11,012 nt of DNA. It comes from Oxalobacteraceae bacterium (GTDB lineage Bacteria; Pseudomonadota; Gammaproteobacteria; Burkholderiales; Burkholderiaceae_D). The stretch lies in the NCBI GenBank assembly GCA_027485535.1, contig JAIXQV010000024.1, positions 1-11,012 on the forward strand, read 5' to 3'. The position numbers and the translations under genes were made by a program. Positions within the stretch are counted from its first letter, which is position 1, and each line of letters opens with the position of its first letter. Below, piece by piece: positions 1 through 7,612 of the stretch. A model generated the notes under the pieces. It was not told the DNA's origin. It searched no databases and saw nothing but the letters and a program-made list of their open reading frames with translations.

Positions 1-1211
1 AGCACGACCATGCAGTTTGCTTCTGACATGGAGCTAAGAATTCCCGACCCTTGTGCGCCTGTTAGCCGAACCTGTGCGGCACCATGCAGATCGAAGGTCA
101 GCACACCACGTTGGTACTCGGTTCGGCCGGGGCGTTTAGCAATAGTGTGCTCGCAAGTAGCACGAACGACCGGTAATCGGTCTGGAGCAGTTCCTTGTAA
201 ACGAAACAGCGCCTCCCGAGCGAAGAAATAAAACGTTGCCATCACCGCCACCGGGTTACCCGGTAGTCCGAAGAACAAGGTATTTTTTTTATCGACCACG
301 AGCTGACCAAAGGCCATGGGTCGACCCGGGCGCATGGCGATTTTCCAGAACAGCACTTCGCCAAGTCGGGACATCATCGTGCGCGTATGGTCGGCATCGC
401 CGGCGGATACACCGCCGGTGGTAATAACGGCATCGGCCTGCCTGCAAGCGTCACGCAGTGTTTGCTCCAGCGCCACTGGGTCATCACGTACCACACCGAG
501 ATCAATTGCTTCGAACCCCGCACGATCAAGCATCGCTTGCAGCGTGTAGCGGTTGCTATCGTAGACACAACCTTCTTCAAGCGGTTGGCCGATTGACCTT
601 AGCTCGTCACCGGTAGAAAAAAATGCGACGCGCAATTTACGCATCACGCTTAGCTCAGCGATGCCAAGCGATGCAATCAGACCAAGATCAGACGGTGTGA
701 GTGAACGGCCTTGATGCAGTACCGTGGCCCCGGCGGGCAAGTCTTCACCGGCAAGGCGTAAATTGCTACCCGGCTTAATCACATTCGCTGCGATGGTGAT
801 GGATTGCGTACTCGCCTCAGCGACCAATTCTTGCGGGATGACCGTATCGCAGCCACGCGGCATCAGCGCACCGGTCATGATGCGTACGCATTCACCGGCT
901 TGTACTGGCTGTGGGTAAGGGTGTCCTGCGAAAGCTTTTCCGACGACCTTGAGCGTTATCTCGCCTTGCGTCAGGTCGGCACCTGAAAACGCATAGCCAT
1001 CCATCGCCGAGTTATCGTAGGACGGTACGTTGATCGGTGCGGTGATATCACTAGCGAGTGTGCGACCCAGCGTTTGCTTGAGCGGTACATGCTCGGTATG
1101 TGCAATGGGTTCGATGAAGCTAGCGATCGCTTGCTGCGCGATATCGACGCGCAAGGATTCGGCGTTAAAGCCCGCGATGGATTGGGTGAGTTGTGTCAGT
1201 CGGCTGGTCAT
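1..1211 (-). CDS. moeA: Molybdopterin molybdenumtransferase MoeA (3' end beyond window)
   Basis: MoeA inserts molybdate into adenylylated molybdopterin, the last step of basic molybdenum cofactor synthesis in the cytoplasm. The minus strand is open for 403 codons from ATG at 1211 to the window edge. Family hallmarks are visible: YDNSAMDGYAF at residues 65-75, STGDEL at 199-204, TTGGVSAGDADH at 264-275, MRPGRPMAFG at 293-302 and FGLPGNPVA at 314-322. The frame is still coding at base 1, inside a GAQGSGILSSM-type C-terminal segment (385-395). From the usual length of about 400-420 residues, roughly 20 residues are missing. It starts 15 bases after the moaA stop. A GAGG that overlaps that stop is a rather distant ribosome-binding site, so translation may be coupled. 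No mobA lies between moaA and moeA. Identification is firm; only the C-terminus is unseen. Confidence 0.96.
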   Translation of the reverse strand, partial: MTSRLTQLTQSIAGFNAESLRVDIAQQAIASFIEPIAHTEHVPLKQTLGRTLASDITAPINVPSYDNSAMDGYAFSGADLTQGEITLKVVGKAFAGHPYPQPVQAGECVRIMTGALMPRGCDTVIPQELVAEASTQSITIAANVIKPGSNLRLAGEDLPAGATVLHQGRSLTPSDLGLIASLGIAELSVMRKLRVAFFSTGDELRSIGQPLEEGCVYDSNRYTLQAMLDRAGFEAIDLGVVRDDPVALEQTLRDACRQADAVITTGGVSAGDADHTRTMMSRLGEVLFWKIAMRPGRPMAFGQLVVDKKNTLFFGLPGNPVAVMATFYFFAREALFRLQGTAPDRLPVVRATCEHTIAKRPGRTEYQRGVLTFDLHGAAQVRLTGAQGSGILSSMSEANCMVV

Positions 1212-1226
1212 GCAGTGAGCTTAACC

Positions 1227-2369
1227 TCAACCGCCGATGTACGACATCTCCACCTTGCGCACGGGGCGAGCAAGTCCTTCAGTATTGATGGTGCGCAGCT
1301 CCGAGTAACGGTCTTCACGTTGCGACCAAAGATGCGCTACCGCGGCGATAACTTCATCGTCAGAATGTCCCGCACGCAGCAGCGCGCGCAGATCATGACC
1401 GCCGGTAGCGAACAGGCAGGTGAACAGCTTGCCCTCAGTCGACAAACGTGCGCGGTTACAGTCGCTGCAAAAAGCCTGGGTGACGCTCGAGATCACACCA
1501 ATCTCACCACTACCATCCACATAGCGCCAGCGTTCGGCGGTTTCCCCGGTGTAGTTGGGCTCGACCTCTTCAAGCGGCGTTTGCTCGCTAATAAGGCGCA
1601 CTACCTCGGCGGATGGGACCACCTCGTCCATTTTCCAGCCGTTCGAAGCACCGACATCCATGTACTCGATGAAGCGCAGGATCGCCGGGGTGCCTTTGAA
1701 GTAGCGCGCCATGGGAACGATCTCCTGATCATTCACGCCGCGCTTGACCACCATATTCACTTTCACCGAACCCAGGCCGACGCGATGCGCGGCTTCGATG
1801 CCATCGAGCACATCGGACACCGGGAAGTCAACATCATTCATGCGCTTGAAGGTCGCATCGTCCAATGAGTCGAGCGAGACCGTGACGCGTTGCAGACCAG
1901 CGTCTTTCAGCGACTGCGCTTTTTTCGTCAGCAGCGAGCCGTTGGTGGTCATGGTCAGATCAAGCGGCTTGCCGTTGTGGGTGGTGAGCCCGGCCAGCAT
2001 TTCAATCAGCTTCTCGATATGCTTGCGCAGCAAAGGCTCGCCGCCGGTCAGTCGAATTTTTTCGACGCCATGCGCGACAAAGATTTTTGCGACACGCGTG
2101 ATTTCTTCAAATGACAACAACGAGCTTTGCGGCAAAAACTGATAGTCCTTGTCGAACACCTCTTTCGGCATGCAATAAACGCAGCGGAAGTTGCAGCGGT
2201 CAGTGACCGAGATGCGCAGATCACGCAAAGGCCGCGCGAGCTGGTCTGAAAGCAGCCCGGTAGCCGGGGTCAGCGTTTGTGGAATATGCGGCACCGCTTG
2301 CAAGTAGCGAAGGTCGGCGACTGGAATAAAGCGTTCTGTCATCTGTTGCTGAGATGGCGGCGTCGCCAT
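1227..2369 (-). CDS. moaA: GTP 3',8-cyclase MoaA (radical SAM)
   Basis: MoaA is a radical-SAM enzyme that converts GTP to 3',8-cyclo-7,8-dihydro-GTP, the first step of molybdopterin synthesis. The 380-residue product has the N-terminal cluster motif CxxxCxxC (C59, C63, C66), the SAM-binding GGEP at 109-112, the second [4Fe-4S] ligands C301, C304 and C318, and the conserved C-terminal Gly-Gly. It is longer than the E. coli enzyme (about 329 residues) because of an N-terminal extension of about 45 residues, which I recall as common in Burkholderiales. The start is uncertain: ATG at 2369 and ATG at 2342 (Met10, MTERFIP) are both possible, neither has a strong Shine-Dalgarno, and Met10 resembles the start of related proteins I remember. 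The gene follows chrA by 24 bases and precedes moeA by 15, so it is very likely cotranscribed. Confidence 0.96.
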   Translation of the reverse strand: MATPPSQQQMTERFIPVADLRYLQAVPHIPQTLTPATGLLSDQLARPLRDLRISVTDRCNFRCVYCMPKEVFDKDYQFLPQSSLLSFEEITRVAKIFVAHGVEKIRLTGGEPLLRKHIEKLIEMLAGLTTHNGKPLDLTMTTNGSLLTKKAQSLKDAGLQRVTVSLDSLDDATFKRMNDVDFPVSDVLDGIEAAHRVGLGSVKVNMVVKRGVNDQEIVPMARYFKGTPAILRFIEYMDVGASNGWKMDEVVPSAEVVRLISEQTPLEEVEPNYTGETAERWRYVDGSGEIGVISSVTQAFCSDCNRARLSTEGKLFTCLFATGGHDLRALLRAGHSDDEVIAAVAHLWSQREDRYSELRTINTEGLARPVRKVEMSYIGG

Positions 2370-2393
2370 CAGAGAGTCTCGTTGCAGAGGCCG

Positions 2394-3755
2394 CTAAAAA
2401 ACCGGCCTGATGGGCGCGTAAGATATCACGAGGCCGGTGATCGCACAGGCGAGCAGCAAGCGCACGGTGCTGACCTTGAAGCGCACTAAGGCGACGGCCG
2501 CGACCGAGGCAATGGCGACAGCCAGCCAATCCCAGCGCGAGAGCGGTTGCTCGAGGCGGAATACATGCGCCGCGAACAGCGCGCCAAGGCTGACGATGAC
2601 GCCCACCACGGCAGCACTGATCGCGCTGAGTACGGCACTCAGGCGCAAGTTACCCCGCGTGGCTTCGACTAAGGGTGCGCCTGCCAGAATAAAAACAAAG
2701 CTCGGCAAAAAGGTAAAGAACGTCGCCACCAGTGCGCCGGCACAACCCGACCAAAACAAGCTGAACGGCCCGAACACTTCTTGCGTCCAGCCGCCGACGA
2801 AGCCGACAAAAGCCACGATCATGATCAGCGGCCCGGGTGTGGTTTCGCCCAAAGCCAGGCCGTCGATCATCTGACTTGCGCTCAGCCAGCCGAATTGATC
2901 CACGGCTCCCTGGTAGACATAGGGCAGCACCGCGTAAGCACCACCGAAACTGAGCAGTGCGGCTTTCGTGAAAAACCAGCCCATCTGCACCAACGGGTTT
3001 CGCCAGCCAAGCAAAAGATTGAGTAGCAGTAGGATCAGCGCCCCAAGTGCAACGCCAATGGCTGTCGTGCGTAACAGTTTTCGCCACTCGAGAGCCGCAT
3101 GCACCGGTGGCGATGTGTGGTCATCAATCAGCGCAGTAGGCGTGGTTGACCCGCTGGTGCTGTGATGTGATGGCAGCGAAAAATAATTGGGCTGATAGCG
3201 AGCACCAACGGCGCCAATCACTGCCGCGATGCCGATCACCGCAGGGAAGGGAAGCTGCACGGCGCTGATCAGCACGCAGGCCAGTACCGCAACGGCCAGT
3301 AGCGCTCGGTTGTGAAGACTGCGCTGACCGATGCGCCACGCCGCAGCCAACACCAGCGCAACTACCGCCGGCTTGATACCGTACAAGATGCCAGCGATCA
3401 CCGGCACATCGCCGAAGGCCAAATAAACCCAAGACAGCGCGATCAGTATCAAGAGTGACGGCAGCACGAACAGGCAACCGGCGATGATGCCGCCCGCAGT
3501 GCGGTGCATGAGCCAGCCAATGTAGGTGGCAAGTTGCATCGCCTCGGGCCCGGGCAGCAACATGCAGTAGTTCAGCGCGTGCAGAAAACGCTGCTCGGAG
3601 ATCCAGCGTTTTTTTTCGACCAGCTCATCATGCATCAGAGCGATTTGACCGCTCGGCCCACCAAAGCTGATAAAGCCTAGACGCAGCCAGTAGCGGAATG
3701 CTTCAGATAAGGTGACTGAGGGCGGTGAGGCGCTACCGTCAGAATCGTTCAGCAT
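2394..3755 (-). CDS. chrA: Chromate transporter, CHR family, two-domain form
   Basis: This is an inner-membrane oxyanion transporter of the CHR family; characterised members export chromate. The 453-residue protein is the long, duplicated form. The N-terminal half carries SFGGP (30-34) and LPGPEA (67-72); the C-terminal half repeats the plan with SFGGAYAVLPYV (269-280) and GETTPGPLI (303-311). A hydrophilic linker at about 190-228 separates the halves, and each half is rich in hydrophobic segments of membrane-span length. ATG at 3755 lies 6 bases after the ETF-QO stop with no clear Shine-Dalgarno in the gap, so coupled translation is likely. No chrB or other chromate-responsive regulator is visible in the window. 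Its place between ETF-QO and moaA raises the possibility of another substrate (sulfate, molybdate), but that is inference. Family assignment is firm; substrate is not. Confidence 0.93.
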   Translation of the reverse strand: MLNDSDGSASPPSVTLSEAFRYWLRLGFISFGGPSGQIALMHDELVEKKRWISEQRFLHALNYCMLLPGPEAMQLATYIGWLMHRTAGGIIAGCLFVLPSLLILIALSWVYLAFGDVPVIAGILYGIKPAVVALVLAAAWRIGQRSLHNRALLAVAVLACVLISAVQLPFPAVIGIAAVIGAVGARYQPNYFSLPSHHSTSGSTTPTALIDDHTSPPVHAALEWRKLLRTTAIGVALGALILLLLNLLLGWRNPLVQMGWFFTKAALLSFGGAYAVLPYVYQGAVDQFGWLSASQMIDGLALGETTPGPLIMIVAFVGFVGGWTQEVFGPFSLFWSGCAGALVATFFTFLPSFVFILAGAPLVEATRGNLRLSAVLSAISAAVVGVIVSLGALFAAHVFRLEQPLSRWDWLAVAIASVAAVALVRFKVSTVRLLLACAITGLVISYAPIRPVF

Positions 3756-3761
3756 TTCAGA

Positions 3762-5444
3762 TTACATATTGGCGTAATTCGGGCCACCACCGCCCTCGGG
3801 AGTGACCCAGACAATATTTTGCTTCGGATCTTTGATGTCACAAGTTTTACAGTGAACGCAGTTTTGCGCGTTGATCTGCAGCCGAGGCTGGCCATTATCT
3901 TCAACATACTCATATACACCCGCTGGACAATAACGTTGCTCAGGGCCAGCGTAGGTGCCGAGGTTGACAGCGACCGGTACGCTGCTATCGGTCAGCGTGA
4001 GATGCGCCGGCTGATGCTCATTGTGATTGGTGTTCGAGATGAATACCGATGACAAACGATCGAAGGTCAGCACATTATCGGGCTTGGGGTAAGCGATCGG
4101 TTGACACTCTGCGGCGGGACGCAAACCGAGATGATCGGGGTGCTCATGATGCAAAGTCCAAGGCGCTTTGCCACGGAACAGCACCTGATCAATACCGACG
4201 AGCAGCGTGCCGAGGTATAAACCTTTCCCCATCGCCGGCTTGAAGTTGCGCGCGACATGAAGCTCGTCATGCAGCCATGATTTTTCGAAACCGGTGCTGT
4301 AGGCAGTGAGCTCATCTTGCGCGCGTCCGGCGGCGATAGCATCGAATGCCGCCTCGGCAGCCAGCATGCCGGATTTCATCGCCGCATGGCTACCCTTGAT
4401 CCGGCTGGCATTTAAGAACCCGGCATCACAACCAATCAGTGCGCCGCCAGGGAAGGTCAGCTTCGGCAGTGATTGCAACCCGCCCGCAGTAATCGCACGC
4501 GCACCGTAAGAAATTCGCTTCCCACCCTCGAAAAAGCCGCGAATCGCCGGATGCGTTTTATAGCGCTGAAATTCTTCGAATGGTGAAAGGTAAGGATTGT
4601 CATACCCAAGTCCGACGACATAGCCAACCGCCACCTGATTGTTTTCCAAGTGGTACAAGAAAGAGCCACCGTAGGTGTCGGCATTGAGCGGCCAGCCAGC
4701 GGTATGAATCACTAAGCCGGGCTGGTGCTTGGCTGGATCAATCTCCCATAATTCCTTGAGCCCGATGCCGTAGGTCTGAGGATCCTTGCCGGCGTCGAGG
4801 CGGTAGCTTGCAATCAACTGCTTGCCCAGGTGCCCGCGCGAACCTTCCGCAAACAGGGTGTACTTCGCGTTCAGCGCCATCCCCAGTTGGAAATCCGCGG
4901 TTGCAGCGCCGTCTTTGCCCACACCCATGTTGCCGGTGGCGACGCCAACCACCGCGCACTGGTCGTTATACAAAATCTCGGCGGCGGCGAAGCCCGGGAA
5001 GATCTCCACGCCGAGCGCCTCGGCTTGCTGCGCCAGCCAGCGCACGACGTTACCAAGCGAAACGATGTAGTTGCCGTGGTTTTGGAAGCAGCCGGGAAGT
5101 AGCCAGTTAGGTGTTGCTACGGCATTGCTTTCGGTGAGGAAGAGGAATCGATCTTCCGAGACGGGTGTATTCAGCGGCGCACCGCGCTGCTGCCAGTCGG
5201 GGAATAGTTCACTGATCGCGATCGGATCCATCACCGCGCCGGACAAAATATGCGCGCCCGGCTCGCTACCTTTTTCCAGTACGCACACGCTCAACTCGCG
5301 GCCGTGCTGCTCAGCGAGTTGCTTCAGCCGAATTGCTGCCGACAGCCCAGCTGGGCCGGCACCGATGATCACCACGTCATAGTCCATCGCCTCACGGGGG
5401 CCAAATTGGTCGACGAAACTCGGGTTCTGGCTGGGACTGTTCAT
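3762..5444 (-). CDS. Electron transfer flavoprotein-ubiquinone oxidoreductase (ETF-QO)
   Basis: ETF-QO is a membrane-associated FAD and [4Fe-4S] enzyme that oxidises reduced electron transfer flavoprotein and reduces ubiquinone, linking acyl-CoA dehydrogenases to the respiratory chain. The 560-residue product has the dinucleotide-binding GAGPAG at 28-33 after a short leader, and the cluster ligands C506, C529, C532 and C535 near the C-terminus. Length and architecture match the bacterial family and are complete. ATG at 5444 was chosen; it has no obvious Shine-Dalgarno. Met20 at 5387 (MDYDVVIIGAG) is the alternative, but homologues usually have 10-20 residues before this motif. It is the first gene of the leftward cluster and diverges from the dehydrogenase gene at 5582. 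The ETF subunit genes etfA and etfB are not in the window. Confidence 0.96.
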   Translation of the reverse strand: MNSPSQNPSFVDQFGPREAMDYDVVIIGAGPAGLSAAIRLKQLAEQHGRELSVCVLEKGSEPGAHILSGAVMDPIAISELFPDWQQRGAPLNTPVSEDRFLFLTESNAVATPNWLLPGCFQNHGNYIVSLGNVVRWLAQQAEALGVEIFPGFAAAEILYNDQCAVVGVATGNMGVGKDGAATADFQLGMALNAKYTLFAEGSRGHLGKQLIASYRLDAGKDPQTYGIGLKELWEIDPAKHQPGLVIHTAGWPLNADTYGGSFLYHLENNQVAVGYVVGLGYDNPYLSPFEEFQRYKTHPAIRGFFEGGKRISYGARAITAGGLQSLPKLTFPGGALIGCDAGFLNASRIKGSHAAMKSGMLAAEAAFDAIAAGRAQDELTAYSTGFEKSWLHDELHVARNFKPAMGKGLYLGTLLVGIDQVLFRGKAPWTLHHEHPDHLGLRPAAECQPIAYPKPDNVLTFDRLSSVFISNTNHNEHQPAHLTLTDSSVPVAVNLGTYAGPEQRYCPAGVYEYVEDNGQPRLQINAQNCVHCKTCDIKDPKQNIVWVTPEGGGGPNYANM

Positions 5445-5477
5445 GGTGAGCTGGTATTTGCGCTAGGGCGTGATTTT

Positions 5478-5493
5478 CCAAGCTTTTGCTTGG
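5478..5493. promoter_or_regulatory. Perfect palindrome in divergent intergenic region, possible operator
   Basis: CCAAGC-TTTT-GCTTGG is a perfect 6-bp inverted repeat with a 4-base centre, between the divergent starts at 5444 and 5582. It could be an operator for a dimeric regulator acting on both directions, or a hairpin in the ETF-QO leader about 34-49 bases upstream of its ATG. There is no T-tract fit for a terminator. The pairing is seen directly; the function is inferred and no regulator is encoded nearby. Confidence 0.4.
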
Positions 5494-5517
5494 CCGGGGT
5501 GATTGTCAGATGCGTCT

Positions 5518-5545
5518 TTGATGCACGGAATCATGTAATGATAAC
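5518..5545 (+). promoter_or_regulatory. Possible sigma-70-like promoter for the SDR-thioesterase pair
   Basis: TTGATG (5518-5523) and GATAAC (5540-5545) are separated by 16 bases; each matches its consensus hexamer at 4 of 6 positions. The pair lies 36 bases before the GTG start at 5582. This is a weak match offered only as a candidate. Confidence 0.27.
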
Positions 5546-5570
5546 GGCTTCACCCAATTTAAAGACCAAC

Positions 5571-5576
5571 AGGGGG
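5571..5576 (+). promoter_or_regulatory. Shine-Dalgarno deciding the GTG start at 5582
   Basis: AGGGGG lies 5 bases before GTG at 5582. It supports this non-ATG start for the dehydrogenase gene: the next residues run straight into the first beta strand of the Rossmann fold, so a later start would remove part of the domain. Confidence 0.65.
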
Positions 5577-5581
5577 CGCGC

Positions 5582-6358
5582 GTGGGTATTGAAGTCAATT
5601 TCAAGGGCAAGGTGGCGCTGGTGACCGGAGCCTCAAGCGGCCTCGGCGAGCGCTTTGCGCAGGTGCTGGCCGAGGCGGGTGCCACCGTGGTTTTGGCGGC
5701 ACGGCGCACGGAAAAACTCAAGGAACTGCGCGCGCAGATCGAGGCCGAGGGCGGTGCATCGCGCATCGTACAGCTTGATGTGACCGATTTCGCCAGTATC
5801 AAGTCAGCGGTGGCGCATGCAGAAACCGAGGCCGGACCGATCGATATTTTGGTCAATAACTCCGGCGTCTCGACCACGCAAAAGCTGGTGGATGTCTCGC
5901 CTGAGGACTACGACTATGTGATGGAGACGAATACCAAGGGCGCGTTCTTTGTGGCGCAAGAAGTGGCCAAGCGGATGATTCTGCGCTCCAAGGCCGAGCC
6001 GAATCGACATTTCCGGATCATCAATATCGCCTCGGTCGCCGCACTGCGCGTGCTGTCGCAAATTGGTGTGTACTGCATGAGCAAAGCGGCGGTGGTGCAA
6101 ATGACCAAGGCCATGGCACTCGAGTGGGGACGCTACGGCATCAATGTCAACGCGATCTGCCCCGGCTATATCGAGACCGAGATCAACCGAGATTATTTCG
6201 CGAGTGAGAGCGGACAGAAGCTGGTGAATATCTTGCCGCGCAAGCGAGTCGGTCAGCCATCTGATCTCGATGGTTTGTTGTTACTGTTGGCCGCGGATGA
6301 GTCGCGTTTCATGAATGGCGCTGTTATCACCGCTGACGATGGTATGGCGGTGTTTTAA
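5582..6358 (+). CDS. Short-chain dehydrogenase/reductase (SDR), classical type
   Basis: The 258-residue protein is a classical SDR with a Rossmann fold. It shows the cofactor motif TGASSGLG (15-22), NNSG (92-95) and the full catalytic tetrad N117, S151, Y164 and K168. Arg41-Arg42 just after the second beta strand suggests NADP(H) rather than NAD(H), from general SDR knowledge. The length is normal for the FabG-like group. Translation starts at GTG 5582 with a good ribosome-binding site. The stop overlaps the thioesterase start (TAATG, one shared base), so the two are surely coupled. The substrate cannot be read from the sequence; with a thioesterase, ETF-QO and CoA-transferase nearby, a 3-oxoacyl or 3-hydroxyacyl-CoA substrate is a reasonable guess. 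Confidence 0.92.
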   Translation: MGIEVNFKGKVALVTGASSGLGERFAQVLAEAGATVVLAARRTEKLKELRAQIEAEGGASRIVQLDVTDFASIKSAVAHAETEAGPIDILVNNSGVSTTQKLVDVSPEDYDYVMETNTKGAFFVAQEVAKRMILRSKAEPNRHFRIINIASVAALRVLSQIGVYCMSKAAVVQMTKAMALEWGRYGINVNAICPGYIETEINRDYFASESGQKLVNILPRKRVGQPSDLDGLLLLLAADESRFMNGAVITADDGMAVF

Positions 6359-6783
6359 TGGCGATACCGGAGGGGTTCCGACAGCTTCATCGGTCGCGCA
6401 TGGCGATACGCTGGGGTGACATGGATACCATGGGTCATGTCAACAACACGGTCTATTTCCGTTACCTCGAGCAGGCCCGAATCGACACCTTTGAGGTTTT
6501 CGGTTTCCCGCCATCGCCAGATGGAATAGGTCCTGTCATCATCAATGCACATTGCACCTTTTTGAGGCAACTGCGCTACCCCGGCGAGATTGAGGTGTGC
6601 ACCTGGGCGGGGGCGCTCGGTCGCTCTAGTTTCGAGATGCTGCACCAGGTCCGTCGTATTGATGCGCCCGAGGTGCTGTTTGCCGAAGGTGGTGCCAAAG
6701 TGGTCTGGGTCGATCAGCGCGTAGAAAAATCCATACCCTTACCGCCGCAGGTACGCGAGGCACTCGCAGGCGCAGGCGCCTAA
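6358..6783 (+). CDS. Acyl-CoA thioesterase, 4HBT hotdog-fold family
   Basis: The 141-residue product is a single hotdog domain of the 4-hydroxybenzoyl-CoA thioesterase (YbgC/FadM-like) type, predicted to hydrolyse an acyl-CoA in the cytoplasm. The active-site signature runs RWGDMDTMGHVNNTVYF at residues 18-34, with D21/D23, H27 and N29 in the helix-capping loop. The length is typical for the family. Its ATG shares one base with the SDR stop codon, which implies coupled translation and a joint role. Acyl chain preference cannot be judged. No terminator is visible after it, and 117 bases separate it from scoA, so read-through into the CoA-transferase genes is possible. Confidence 0.88.
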   Translation: MAIPEGFRQLHRSRMAIRWGDMDTMGHVNNTVYFRYLEQARIDTFEVFGFPPSPDGIGPVIINAHCTFLRQLRYPGEIEVCTWAGALGRSSFEMLHQVRRIDAPEVLFAEGGAKVVWVDQRVEKSIPLPPQVREALAGAGA

Positions 6784-6900
6784 TGGCCGAGCGTCATGTT
6801 TTTACGGTATCGTTTCTGTTTTTGCCAATCCAGCCGCGATCGATAATGCGCTGCAATGCATGAGCACACAGTTCGCCCGCCAAATTAATCAAGGAGCATC
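6784..6900 (+). promoter_or_regulatory. Intergenic leader upstream of scoA with ribosome-binding site
   Basis: AAGGAG at 6891-6896 lies 4 bases before the scoA ATG and is a strong Shine-Dalgarno. GATAAT at 6842-6847 resembles a -10 box, but only T-rich bases (around 6819-6825) lie at the right distance for a -35, so an independent scoA promoter is uncertain. No terminator hairpin is seen after the thioesterase gene. Confidence 0.4.
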
Positions 6901-7599
6901 ATGAACAAGCTTTACCCTGACGCCGCCAGCGCTTTGGCGGGTGTGGTGAACGACGGGCAGACCATCGCTGTAGGCGGCTTTGGTCTGTGCGGTATTCCAG
7001 AGGCGTTGATCGCTGCATTACGCGATACCGGTGTCAAGCACCTCACAGCGATCTCGAATAACGCGGGTGTGGATGGTTTTGGTTTGGGGCTGTTGCTGGC
7101 AACCCGTCAAATCAAAAAAATGATTTCATCCTACGTTGGTGAGAATAAAGAGTTCGAGCGGCAATATCTGGCAGGTGAATTAGAACTCGATTTCACCCCG
7201 CAAGGCACGCTCGCTGAAAAGCTTCGTGCTGGTGGCGCAGGTATCCCAGCGTTTTTTACCCGCACCGGCGCCGGTACGATCGTCGCCGATGGTAAAGAGG
7301 TACGTCTGTTCGATGGTGAGCAGTATGTGATGGAGCATGCATTGGTCGCCGATGTGTCGCTGGTCAAGGCGTGGAAGGCCGATCCAGTGGGTAACCTTGT
7401 GTATCGCAAGACGGCGCGTAATTTCAATCCAAACGTGGCCATGGCAGGCAAGCTCACTATCGTCGAGGTTGAAGAGATGGTTGGACTAGGCGAGTTGGAT
7501 CCGGATTCAGTGCACACGCCAGGCATTTTCGTGCACCGCATTGTGGTGAACGCAAACCCAGAGAAACGCATCGAACAACGCACCGTGCGTGCACAGTAA
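6901..7599 (+). CDS. scoA: Succinyl-CoA:3-oxoacid CoA-transferase subunit A
   Basis: This is the alpha subunit of SCOT, which moves CoA from succinyl-CoA to acetoacetate (ketone-body or PHB-derived carbon use). The 232-residue protein has the family features GGFGLCGIPE (25-34), SNNAG (52-56), and the long conserved block at about 76-123 that includes SSYVGENKEFERQYLAGELE and the GIPAFFTRTG segment. Length matches subunit A of two-gene bacterial SCOTs. The start has a strong Shine-Dalgarno (AAGGAG). Subunit B begins 13 bases after the stop, the usual order. The related 3-oxoadipate CoA-transferase (PcaI) is an alternative; the sequence reads more like the acetoacetate enzyme, and no aromatic-degradation genes are near, but specificity is not proven. 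Confidence 0.93.
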   Translation: MNKLYPDAASALAGVVNDGQTIAVGGFGLCGIPEALIAALRDTGVKHLTAISNNAGVDGFGLGLLLATRQIKKMISSYVGENKEFERQYLAGELELDFTPQGTLAEKLRAGGAGIPAFFTRTGAGTIVADGKEVRLFDGEQYVMEHALVADVSLVKAWKADPVGNLVYRKTARNFNPNVAMAGKLTIVEVEEMVGLGELDPDSVHTPGIFVHRIVVNANPEKRIEQRTVRAQ

Positions 7600-7612
7600 G
7601 GCGGAGACCAAC

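Noticed and set aside
283..290. T8 run (A8 in the coding strand) in moeA
   Set aside because: It encodes Asp-Lys-Lys-Asn in an otherwise perfectly conserved MoeA frame, so there is no sign that it is used for slippage.
1074..1868. 264-codon plus-strand open frame
   Set aside because: It lies antisense to moeA and moaA, whose products carry full family motifs; no ribosome-binding site and a composition typical of a shadow frame.
7589..7612. GTG start upstream of scoB
   Set aside because: It would overlap the end of scoA and add eight unconserved residues; ATG 7613 has a proper Shine-Dalgarno.
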